DNA from: Ettlia oleoabundans
Lineage: Eukaryota; Chlorophyta; Chlorophyceae; Chlamydomonadales
NCBI GenBank assembly: GCA_019693395.1
Contig: JAAMXP010001286.1
Location: 1 to 49,439 of the forward strand
DNA: 49,439 bases
Direction: 5' to 3'
Part shown: piece after piece, positions 19,940 to 30,086 of the stretch
Numbering within the stretch: the first letter of the stretch is position 1
Layout: every line of letters starts with the position of its first letter
The notes under the pieces: model-generated
The model's database searches: none
What the model was told of the DNA's origin: nothing
What the model saw: the letters and a program-made list of their open reading frames with translations, nothing else
Position numbers and translations under genes: made by a program

Positions 19940-22900
19940 ATGAAGTTTATTCTGCTGAGCATAGAGTTTGATGCCGGTGCGCATTGGCTGTAGCAGCTCT
20001 ATTAGTGAAGGTGATTGTTTTGACTATATGTCGGCGTCTGGCAGCGGTGATTCGCCACCGATAGCGGCGCTTTTGACAACCTTGTGCAGGCACGTTTTCC
20101 GGGAACGGCGTGTATGCCTGCAGCCAGGTGTGCTACGGATGGGGTGGATGGAAGGTTACTGTGGATGAACTTCTGCATGGCTTGATGTCTGTATGGATGC
20201 AGGTGCTATAGAACCACACAACTGCTTTGCGTATCCAAATCACAAGCTGTTGGTTTTCTGCCAAGGGTGCCCCCTTCTTGCACTCTGCCCCTGCCGCACG
20301 AATCGAAGCAGGCACGGGCCCTATCCCAGCTCGGACACCAAGTGCTTGTGATAGCTGGAGCGCTGCCCGGCTACATCACCAGCAATGGCACGGCTGAACT
20401 GGGGGCCAGTGCTAGCGGCCAAGGGCAACGCGTGCTGCATGTGAGTTTGCGACAGCTTATGGTGAGCGCTTGCGGTCGTTTCGTTTGTGGGCAGGCATGA
20501 CATGCAACTGTTTGGGACGCCTGCTGACATTCTTTGCAATTATACAATACAATCGCAATACAGTAGTATGGTAAGGCAGCTGAGTCACCGGGCTGTACCA
20601 CCTCACACCAACCCCCACTCGCATCCCCAGTCGTTGCCTCTCGCAGGTGGAGCTGCCTGTGTGGGGGAGACTAGATGCAGGCTGCAGCTGGCGGGAGTAC
20701 GCAGCAGGGGCAGGTACCAGCAGCATAGCAGCTGAGGTTGCGACCTTTGGTGCTGCTGCTGTGCTAGGGGTGGACTGGCACAGCGTAGCCGCGTATGGTG
20801 CACTGTCAGCGGCGCTGCTGCCAGGATCGCTCCCCCCCTTTGTATACTTAAATTACAGGCAAGTGAAGATGGGTGGCATGTAAATACTGGCCATGCATGA
20901 CAGCCTGGAACGGGCAGCAGGCTGGTGGTGCGGGACGCGGTTTGCGAGGAAGGGTGCCTGCTGGACTTCCTGCCAGAGGTAGCTGGCGCCTCTGCCGGCT
21001 TACTGCTGTTGAGCAAGCTTGGTCTGCCTGGCTGCTGACCGCCTCCTGTGCTGCCTGCCCAGGCGCCTGCCTGGCTGCCTCCTGGCACCGTCCTTTCTTC
21101 TTACCCTGCAGGGTGTACCATCGTACCGCTGCACCAGATGAGCTGCCAGTGATAGAGGCGCAGGAGCGGCGAGCCCTCAGCCTCTCTTGCTGCTCCCTAG
21201 TCCTCAGCCGCAGCGACGCCCAGTACCTGCGTCAACACTTGTCTGCTGCCAAAGCCGGTGAAGCGGCAGGAGGCACGCCGCTACATGTGCTGCTGCCTGC
21301 CCTGCGGAGCGACATGGAGCTTCTGCCGCCGCCGCAACTCCCTCGGGATGCAGCCGCGGCTGTCACAGCTTGGGGCGCAGCACGGCGCCACCTGTCCTGC
21401 TGCGTGCGGGTGTCCCCTGAGAAGGAGCCGCACCGGTTTGTGGAACTGCTGGAGGAGCTGTCCCGCCGTGGCAGCCTGCAGCGACTGGGCCTGGTGCCAG
21501 CTATGTGCGGCGCGGGGTGGGACAGCCCGTACGGGCAGGAGCTTTTCCAGCGCATGCAGCAAGTCGCTCCCCAGGTGGGTGGCTGCCTAAGGGGTAGCGC
21601 GGTGTAGAAGGCAGAGCAGGTAGGTAGGTGGCTGGATGGCCTGGTGTTCGTAGTTTCGTTTGATGGATGGATTGTGCGATAGCCGCCAAACCCTCAGCCT
21701 GCCCCTTGCTTGCTGCTAGGGTGCGATGTTGCCTAACCGCCGGCCGCACCCACTGTTTGCTCTGCTCGGCTATTTGCTGTTCATCCTGCTGCAGTGTGTG
21801 ATACACAACACATTTTTGGGTCCCACCGAACTGGCGGCACTCTACTCCGCCACCCTGCTCAACCTGCACCCACCCACGTAAGCTGGTCAGCGGAGTGATG
21901 AGGAGGAAAAATGGGGAACTGGCTTGGCGTGGGCATGAGTGCATGCTATCTTAAGCAGTATGCGCCAGGCTCCTGCCTCCCACTCCAATCCCCCACTTTC
22001 AACCCCTCTGCTGCAGCTACGATGCCTATGGTGGGTGGAGCCAGCCCTGCTGTGTTGCAACACAGCAACCTAGAACTGCTGATGGGGGCAGGGGCTGTCA
22101 CGCATGCATCGCCATGCCCAGGCCCCACCTGGCCTGTTGGTACATTGCTTACCCCACAGCCTCCAAAGTGGCCTATCCAGTGATGGCAAAATTTTTTGCC
22201 AACCTGCCTAGGCTGCCGTTTGCCGGCTCTTGCTCGAAACATGCCGCCCCTTCCCTGGCTGCTGCAGGCATGACGGTTGTGGAGGCTGCCTCACAAGGTG
22301 GGCAACAGCTTTTGAAGGGTGGGATGCACAAATAGCTGCAAGCAGATGGAGTGCTGTGTTGTTTCCTCTGTATGTGCCCCGTGAATCTTGTGTGTTGCTG
22401 TTGTATCTTTGCTTCTGCTTCCTGCCCTGCAGGCGCGCCCAGCCTGGTGCAGGAGGGAGGCAATGTGGGGGCAACAGACCTGCTGAGCAGCGAGGCGGAA
22501 GAGGTGTTTGTGTGCGCCATGGGCCAACCCATCAGCCAGGTGCGACTCTGCAATGTGCCGGCACGTTTGCTGCAGGTGCCGCTGCTTGTTGCGTCACCCC
22601 CCTATGCTGGCTGTCACATCACCGTGCATGGTGCCATACAATCAGCCTGGCTTGATGCATTTGAGGATCCAACACATCTGCAGTCAGCTGAGTGTCGACC
22701 CTTGATAAATGTTGCTGACCTTTCGCCAAACCTTCGGCACCTGTTGGCGTCCAGCCTCACCACACTCACATCCGCTTTTCTATCCACTCATACATGTGAT
22801 GCAGTTGGCGGACCACATTGAGGCCCTGCTGGCGGACAGAGCAAAGCTTGCACAGGTGGGACAGCGGGCGCAGGCCAAGGCACGCAGCTGGGTGGAGCAG

Positions 22901-23065
22901 GATAACGCGAGGGCGCTGGTGCGGCACGTGCAGGAGGCGCTGGCACTCACTGGCGGCGCCACCGGTGCGGCAACAGCAGGCGGCAAAGGCTGCGGCCAGG
23001 AACAGGCGGCAGTGCCAAGCCCACATGCACTCCCAAGGGCCCAAGGTGGTTTTCACCGGAAGTGA
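19940..23065 (+). CDS. GT4-like (GT-B fold) glycosyltransferase
   Basis: Nucleotide-sugar-dependent glycosyltransferase of unknown acceptor. Ten exons: 19940-19976, 20090-20127, 20312-20440, 20647-20858, 21112-21574, 21795-21877, 22017-22030, 22268-22297, 22433-22539, 22805-23065; 457 residues. The N-terminus is rebuilt from two tiny exons: MKFILLSIEFDAG plus TFSGNGVYACSQ, then ARALSQLGHQVLVIAG, a typical GT-B first strand, glycine loop and helix. The C-terminal donor domain has VRVSPEKEPHRFVELLEEL, then FLGPTELAALYSATLLNLHP, YDAYGMTVVEAASQGAPSLV and QEGGNVGA, matching the E-x7-E and GG region of the fold. The end (ADHIEALLADRAKLAQVGQRAQ) is the usual helical tail. Exon 7 is 14 nt. The intron after exon 4 starts GCAAGT (GC donor). 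No signal peptide or membrane anchor is visible, so a cytosolic enzyme is likely. Confidence 0.85.
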
Positions 23066-23313
23066 CGACCATGTGCTTGCGAATCCGAGTTTGGACAGCA
23101 GTTTGGCCAGGGATCTAATGAACCATTGTACATGTACCACAAACATCAGGATAAACAGCGTACAACTGATCTCATAGTCGAGCTCTGAAGCACACATGTC
23201 GCCTCGAGAGTGAAGCATTGCGCCGATGGATACGGGATGCTGGCGGAGTGCAAAATAGGCCTGATACACATCTGCCAGCCTGTTGCTGCAAGGCAGCCAA
23301 CCGGACTGTAGCC
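23066..23313. other. Short convergent 3' region
   Basis: 248 bp between the stop of the glycosyltransferase and the stop of acetolactate decarboxylase on the other strand. Their 3' UTRs probably overlap. No clear TGTAA motif was found on the plus strand within it. Confidence 0.4.
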
Positions 23314-25665
23314 TCACTTTTCAGCACTTTCCAGATCTGCCGCGGGGTCACGTGTGAGGTCTGCTGCCAGGAAGGTCTGGGTCTTAGGCAGGTCGGTGTC
23401 GGCATGGTGCAGTGCCTGCCAAAGAACAGCGGCAACAAAGTTGAGGCAGACTCTACCACAAGACATGCAGTACTATGTTGCAGCTTAGTGTTTGCAAGAT
23501 AAGTGCCTGGCTGCCTGCCTGGCTGGCTGTGCGCCTGCCTTTAAGATCCACAGCAAGCCCGCAAATGCATGTGTGGTGCCTCACACCGACGCAAATGCTC
23601 CCATTTACTGGGCGGGCAGCAGAGTGGCCGCGCCGCCGCACCTGTATCTGCGCCTGCCCCTCAAGCAGCACAGCATCAAGCAGGTGCCCGCCCTGCTTCC
23701 TGTCCTCTGCAATTGTCAAGCATGTTGGAACATAGACACCAGGCAAAGGTTACGAAATGTAGCTGTGCAGCAGCGCAAGTAGCTTGCTGTGGCGTATGCT
23801 CCATGTTGCCAGCTGCACGCTGTCGGCACCTGCACTACCAGCTGGCCACAACCGCCGCCTGCACAGGCACCAACCGGCACCCTGCCTAGCATCGCCCGTC
23901 CCGCATCAATGCAAACCTGAGAGGTAGTGTAAGTGGAAGCCGGGAACGGTGAGTGCTGAGCCCATGTATGACGGGCTCCAGAAACCCACAAGCGTGCCAC
24001 TGCCAGCCCCCAGGTCAAACACGGCCTGCTCCTTGGCCACCGCCACCAACGGCCTGCGGCACGCATCATGAGAATAGGCAATCAACTTCTTCAAAGGGGT
24101 GCAGGATGGTATGCAGCAGTGAAGAGAAGCTTGGGCATGGGCATGCCAGCGGCCAGGGGCCGATCATGGCTTAGCTCCTGGAACATACTTGGTCCGCCTT
24201 GATCCACCAATGCATGTTATGCAAACCAAGGGTTTGCATAACACGCTACATAACCCCTTGCATTAGCCAACTGCAGACCCAATAAGTGCCCAACCTGTCC
24301 ACCTCCTGCTTCTTGACTGATCGGGCACGCAGCTTCTCAAATCTTCCTGTCAGACGGATGGCGTAGAACAGGTTGGGAGAGGGGAAATGGCGCTCCAGCT
24401 CAGCCAGGAGCTGACTGTGCTGCAGGGGTCCTAAAAGCGGCAGCGAGGCGGCACGGTCTGGCTGCCAGCGAGTGACTGTCATGAAAGGGGTCTGCAATGC
24501 ATCGCGGGTTGTGCCACACATGGCAAGTCTGATTGAGGAATGTTAACACGCAAGGCAAAAGGAGAGGTGCAGCGATGGGCCAGGGCATAAAGAGGAGATG
24601 TGGCACAAGCTGCACTGCTGAACGAACAGTTGATCACTGTCAAGCCAGACACAGACAGATGGGCAGATCCGCTAGTTTGTAACAATGCCTGCAACGTGCC
24701 CCACCAGCCAACTTTGCTCACTTTTTCTGACGGCCCCACCACGCGGCACGTGCCCTCCCCTCCCTGCTGATATGCCACTCCATCTAGTACGACCACCTCC
24801 CCATCCAGCTGCAGCACGGTAGAGTTATGGAGGCGAGTTCAAGGTGAGTCGGTTCCTGCGCCGGGATGCATCGTTTACTGACCTCTTTTAAAACGCATTA
24901 CAATTGGGTGGCTGTTCAACACCCTCCTGCAATCGACACCCACGCGATGCAGGAGGGGCAGGCTACCGCGGCCACACACAGCAGCCACCCGCCGACAGCT
25001 GGCAAGGCGTACGTGGTTCAGGGTGCCCAACCCAAAGTCTCCTTTGCGCAGTACATCCGCCATCTTTGTTTCCCCTGTCAGCAGCCCCTCCACCAGGCCA
25101 ATGATCTGAACGGGCATGACGCAAGGCGTGAGAGGGGCGAAATGGGCAGCGGCGACGATGGCGGTGGCGGCCCCGGGCCGTTCTCACACCAAAGCACAAC
25201 CAACGTATGCGATCCAACATACGATGAATACTGCAAGTTCACGATGTTGAGAGCAACCGGGGAGGTCAAGTGCAGCGCCGACGACTGGTCTCGGTTCAGT
25301 GAGCGGCTTGTTTCGCTCAGCGAACGCCGGATTGACAGTGAACGTCGAAGCTCGGCAACAACAATGTCCTCCAAAGTATCCCCTTGTGTTTGGGCTACGG
25401 TTCGCAGCTCCTCCGCCAAGTCCGGTGGCAGGGTGACAGTGAGTTGGGGCCCTGACATCTTATCAAACGTTTTGCGTGCTGAGCGCACCTTCCCCTGCAA
25501 TGAGTCTTCAAGAAGTCCTCATGCCACCTCGGCTGAAAGGAATTGAATGCCAGGTGGCAAGTGTTGCGCTGTTGCGTGCACCAGCTGGCAGGCAACCCGT
25601 GTGCGCAGTCTGAATTTTGTGTGGGCCGCAGATGTTCTACAAATTAGACTGGGAGACGGCCACAT
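23314..25665 (-). CDS. Alpha-acetolactate decarboxylase with N-terminal extension
   Basis: Converts (S)-2-acetolactate to (R)-acetoin and CO2, drawing on the valine/leucine precursor. Exons: (tentative 25582-25665), 25219-25494, 25013-25105, 24722-24808, 24295-24491, 23917-24053, 23585-23706, 23314-23415. Family motifs in order: EGLLTGETKMADVLRKGDFG, LGTLNH-LDGEVVVLDGVAYQ, PNLFYAIRLTGRF, RARSVKKQE, GTLVGFWSPSYM, PGFHLHYLSEDRKQGGH. Numbering from the inner Met at 25458, the expected zinc ligands are H246, H248 and H259, with the +2/+11 spacing of bacterial AlsD. The C-terminus (LPKTQTFLAADLT) also fits. About 45 residues ahead of the catalytic domain read LTVTLPPDLAEELRTVAQ...LEDIVVAELRRSL, resembling a ribbon-helix-helix unit. 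Translation may start at 25458 (325 aa), or at 25665 via a small basic exon that could be a transit peptide (365 aa). Donor GTTGGA after exon 25219-25494 is weak. Confidence 0.88.
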
Positions 25666-26069
25666 GTACGACGAATAACAGCTCAGGGAGAAAACTGCAC
25701 TTGTCAGGACCCTCGGGAGTAGAGTGGGAAGTGCCACAGGCAGTCGGCCCAGCAGACAAGCCTTGAACAGGAAACCCGGACTGCGCAGATCGTGAAGCGT
25801 GCACAGTCAGTTCCTGTGGATAGTTGGGGCAATAGTGAGGGCAACACTGGGCAGGATGTGCCCACTTAGCAGGGATGATGAGGGGTTCGTAATAGCAGGT
25901 TGGGAGTTTGCGGAGGAAAGCGTGGAGGGCTTCGGGGTACAGGGCGCAGCAGGATGGGAGCGCTGAAGAAACCCCAGATGGGATGCAATGGCAAGGCATA
26001 AAATTTTGCTGGCAAACCAGTCGGTGTTATGGGATGCCATGAAACGCACAACTCAATCAAATTTGTCAG
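25666..26069. other. Intergenic region, DUF493 stop to acetolactate decarboxylase start
   Basis: 404 bp between two minus-strand genes, holding the 3' UTR of DUF493 and the promoter of the decarboxylase. Nothing else recognised. Confidence 0.4.
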
Positions 26070-27116
26070 TTAGAAGAAGAAACGCAGCCGCCCATCCGCC
26101 TTCATGCTGCAGCAGGGGATGCATTGAACATTCTCCTCAACTAAAAGATAGCCAGTGGCTGACCTGCTTGATTGGCGGGAGACTGCCACCAGCCTTGAGC
26201 TGACTTGCAGGCACCCACCACATATGATACACTCCACCATGTAAATGCCAGCTGTGCAAGTCACTCACTTCTCATATATCTGCAGAACTTGGTCTGGAGT
26301 CTCAACCCAAACAGGTCCAACAGTGACGGAGATGTAGTTGCCCTTCGCCGACTGCAAGGGTGGCAGCAGCGGGGTGGAACTGAGGAGCGTGGGAAGCTGC
26401 GCGAATTTGGTGCCATGATGAGACCTGGTAAGCACCCTGCAACACCGAAGATCACAATGCGCGGCAACCAAAGTAGCTGCAGTCCGCTGGCCGGCCGTCT
26501 ACTGCGCTCACCAGGCGCTGGTTGACGCACTCCTCGTGGACTGTGCCCACTACGCTCTCCACGCAGTGTGTCATTGCTACCACAAAGTCCTGACTGCCTG
26601 TGCCAATGGCCTTGAAGGTGCGCTGCCCCGGGTACTCGTTCACCTGCATATCAAGCATTTCGCAACATGAGAATAGAACAGGGCAAGCCACCAGCCGCAA
26701 ACAAGCCTTACCAAAGCAGGGTGACTGACACTGGGGCTCACCTGAAGGTCCAGCTCCCGCCACTTGTCCTCATCGTTTGTTGTGTCCAAAATAACGTTAT
26801 TGCCCTGCGACACACGACCCACGTTCGCCGACAAGCCTGCAAAGCAACAAGCGAGGGGACGTGGCGGCAGCAGTTTCCACTGGGCACCCAGGAAGCAAAC
26901 TAATTGAGGGGAGGGGCCAGGGTGCTCGGCGTTCAGCAATCCTGATTATACGCACTCAAAGCTTCCATGTGGGGCGGTGTTCAGTGCTGGAAAAATTACA
27001 CTGCAGAAACAGAGGTGGCTAGGCAGGTGACCGCACCCCGTGGCACACCGCCCCTTCTGGGTGTTGCACGCACCTGCCAGCGTGTTCTGCAGTGCATCCG
27101 CTGCTGTTGCCTTAAG

Positions 27117-27149
<33 letters not shown>

Positions 27150-27344
27150 GCCAAAGCCCTTGGAAAAACCTTGGTACACTGTGTCGCTGGATTGCGAGGC
27201 GTCCTCACTGCCGCTGCTGCTGGGGCCCTCGCTGCTGCATCTGACCACGGACGACTGCAGCGTCCTGCTATGCCGTCGTGGCACGCCAAACGCAGCTGTG
27301 CAGGTGGCGGCACGGAGGTGTGTGGTGAAGGCAACAACGCGCAT
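26070..27344 (-). CDS. DUF493 (UPF0250/YbeD-like) protein, plastid-targeted
   Basis: Conserved small regulatory-domain protein of unknown biochemical role; bacterial YbeD and plant plastid homologues share the ferredoxin-like fold. Five exons: 27074-27344, 26742-26836, 26512-26643, 26269-26351, 26070-26106; 205 residues. Residues 1-40 (MRVVAFTTHLRAATC..., Arg/Ser/Thr-rich) look like a transit peptide. A linker with nine consecutive Gln follows (about residues 65-75). The domain begins RTFKAIGTGSQDFVVAM, continues VNQRL-SAKGNYISVTVGPVWVE and TPDQVLQIYE-NMKADGRLRFF, then stops. A TGA shortly after QIYEK would end exon 4 if read through, but it overlaps a GTGAGT donor and the 37-nt last exon restores the family's expected C-terminus in phase, so splicing is preferred. 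Confidence 0.88.
27120..27146. repeat. (CTG)9 triplet repeat coding polyglutamine
   Basis: Nine perfect CTG units on the plus strand read as nine CAG glutamine codons in the minus-strand DUF493 gene, between the transit peptide and the conserved domain. Length variation between strains would be expected. Confidence 0.95.
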
Positions 27345-27761
27345 TGTAATGAGCACCAGAACTTACCAATTTGCTTATGATCAATGGCAAATGCCCGATG
27401 CAGCGGAGTAAGGGGCTGTATATACATGTTTGCCTTCTTGCGGCCCTTTCCAGCTCGAAAACACGGCCTGAAAGCAACCGAAAACCGTCTGGAGTGGTTG
27501 TTTACTTCTATATTCCTTTGGGCACGTCGTCCCGCCGCGTCGCAGCGTCCATCGCTCTTCGCATCGGTGCTCGGGACTTCTGGCTGCCGCCGCCCGCGGC
27601 TTGAATTTGCTTGAAAGCATCACGTAGTCGATTAGGAGCCCTGACTGCCGACAAGCTTTCGCGCCGCCACATCGCTCAGAAGGCCCCACCTCTCGGTGGC
27701 AGGCGCAAAGGCACAAATTCGGCAGCCTTAGCGGTCACAGCGGTGCGACACAGCAGCAGTT
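27345..27761. promoter_or_regulatory. Divergent promoter region, DUF493 / NSA2
   Basis: 417 bp between start codons on opposite strands; contains both promoters and 5' UTRs. No defined element recognised. Confidence 0.45.
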
Positions 27762-29627
27762 ATGCCGCAGGGCGAGCACATTGAGCTTCACCGCAAGCGC
27801 TATGGGCGGCAGCTTGACCATGAGGAGCGCACGCGGAAAAAGGAGGCGCGCAGCGTGAAGAAGCGCGCTGCCATGGCACAGAAGGCGCTCGGTATCAAGG
27901 GCAAGATGTTCGCTAAGGAACGTGCCAAGGAGAAGGCGACGATGAAGAAGACGATAGCGATGCATGAGGAGCGGGACAAGAAGCACAAGGCCGATGACGG
28001 GCACAAAGGCTCGGCCGTGCCAGCATACCTTCTGGAGCGTGAGCAGGTGCGGTGTGGAACAGTAGGGCAGGTTGGGGTGTGAAAAGGCATCTGGCAAGGA
28101 GGATGCGGAAAGAGTTGATGCTGCCTTTCAGCAGCTCTATTAGAGATCTGCGGGTTGTGCTCATGAGTGGGGGTTGGCATCGGCCTTCTCTCACCAGTTT
28201 CCTGCTGCTTGTATGCACACGCTCCAGGAAGCAGGGTTTTTTCACTCACGCTTGGGTGCCTGCACAAACTTTGTTTCCTCCCCCGTAGGTTGAGCGTGCC
28301 AAGGTGCTGAGCAACACAATCAAGCAGAAGCGCAAGGAGAAGGCGGGCAAGTGGGAGGTGCCTCTGCCCAAGGTGCGGCCGGTGGCAGAGGATGAGATGT
28401 TCAAGGTGCTGCGGACGGGCAAGCGCAAGAAAAAGGAGTGGAAGCGTATGGTCACAAAGGTGGGTGGCTGGGTAGAGGGTGGTTGTGAGTTTGGTTGTGA
28501 GAAGCGATTGGCAGCAGCAGCGGCCACACACCCAGGGCGGTTCGATGCAGCTTGTGACTGTGCTGGCTACAGCTCGCTGTAGCTGCAAAGCCTCTGTGAG
28601 AGTAATAGATGCAGCATGAACCATGAACGTGTGTGACCCCTGGGCATGCATGATTCACAGGCTGTGCATGGTCATCTATGGAGGGGAGTTTGCGGTTGTC
28701 GTCAGCCATTAAGCTGCCACTGTGCAGTTTATTCTCACTGCTGCAATGGCACCTTCATCACCAGTCCATCCTGTGCCGCTCTGGCTCCCTTTGTCCTACA
28801 CCGCAGGTGACCTTTGTGCCACCGGGCTTCACGCGTAAGCCGCCAAAGTATGAGCGCTTCATCCGCCCCACGGGCCTGCGGATGAACAAGGCCCACGTCA
28901 CTCACCCTGAGCTTAAGGCCACTTTTCAGCTGGAAATCATTGGCGTGAAGAAGAACCCCAACGGCCAGGCATACACCGGGCTGGGGGTCATCACCAAGGG
29001 TGTGTAGCTGTTTGCCTGCCTGTCTGCATGCCTTCGCGACTGCTTGCTTGCCTGATAGAAAACTGCAGTTGGTGGCAGTATTGTGTGTCATGGGCACAGC
29101 GGTGCAATGTCTGTCGTAGCGATGGCGGCGTGTCTGTTGGGCTGGCAGTTTGCCAGCCCTACCACACTGTATGGGGACGTGCCACGTGAATGCCACTAGA
29201 TTGCCCACCTCCCTAACTTTCAGACCTTGACAGCCCGCACACGCACTTGTGCATGCAAGAAATAAGGCCCGCCATGCCCCGTGTACCTCTATCTCGACTG
29301 CAGGCACCATTATTGAAGTGAATGTGAGCGAGCTGGGGCTTGTCACACCCGGAGGCAAGGTGGTGTGGGGCAAATATGCACAAGGTGAGTTTCATTGGTT
29401 GCTGCAGCTGCTGAGCTGCACTGCTGCTTTCAGTACGTGGAAGTGATGGATGGCTTTCAGGCTAGCAAACAGCACAGCACAGCACTGGCCACATTGTGCT
29501 ACAGTGTGAGGCGGTGCAGCCTGCAAAGTGGTGTCCCCTAGCTCTGCTCCCTCCTCTGCCCTGTCCAACTGCAGTGACCAACAACCCTGAAAACGATGGC
29601 TGCATAAATGCGGTGCTGCTGGTGTAA
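27762..29627 (+). CDS. NSA2: Ribosome biogenesis protein NSA2
   Basis: Nucleolar GTP-binding-protein-associated factor needed for 27S pre-rRNA processing and 60S subunit maturation; related to eS8. Five exons: 27762-28046, 28289-28459, 28807-28999, 29304-29384, 29575-29627; 260 residues, equal to the family's usual length. It begins [19 protein letters not shown], followed by a Lys/Arg-rich helical region, [59 protein letters not shown] and the end [15 protein letters not shown]. Exon 2 has a GTAG acceptor (CCCGTAG), the others CAG. Identification is unambiguous. Confidence 0.97.
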
Positions 29628-30086
29628 TGCATCCCAGCCCCAACCAGCCCAGTACGCAGCCAGCCACCATCGCCACTGGCGCTTGCAACCTTGTAGCATA
29701 ATGTCCGCTAAACTGGCGCCGTACCTTGTAGCATTGCTTTTCCTTCCTCACCCTATGCAGCACATGGCTGCCTGGGCATCGCCTTACCCCAGGCCTAGCA
29801 ATTCCTCCCCTCTGTTTCTTGCTCATCTCTCTTGCTTCAAATTCCCTGCCCCCCATTTCCCTCAAATGCCCGACCACATCCCTGCTCAACTTGCGTGCCC
29901 TGGGTTACCAGTTGCGCAGCTTTGACATTTCTGGCCAGAGCCACATTTTTAGTGAATCCTAACAAAATACATCTGTAATGTTTAGTTCAGGGTTCGACAG
30001 ATATTTGGCGAGGGGTATGTGGAGCAGTATGCAAGTGTCGCGGCAAACTGGCCGGGCAGGTAGTCAAGAGCCAGGTTGGACAGCTG
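29628..30086. other. Convergent 3' region, NSA2 / DNAAF11
   Basis: 459 bp between converging stops. A TGTAA at 29974-29978 is a candidate poly(A) signal for NSA2 and lies about 110 bp from the DNAAF11 stop on the opposite strand, so the two 3' UTRs may overlap. Confidence 0.45.

Noticed and set aside
20026..20044. Alternative glycosyltransferase start MSASGS, which also splices in phase
   Set aside because: The exon at 19940-19976 gives the hydrophobic first strand (MKFILLSIEFDA) expected of GT-B enzymes, while this one would truncate the fold.
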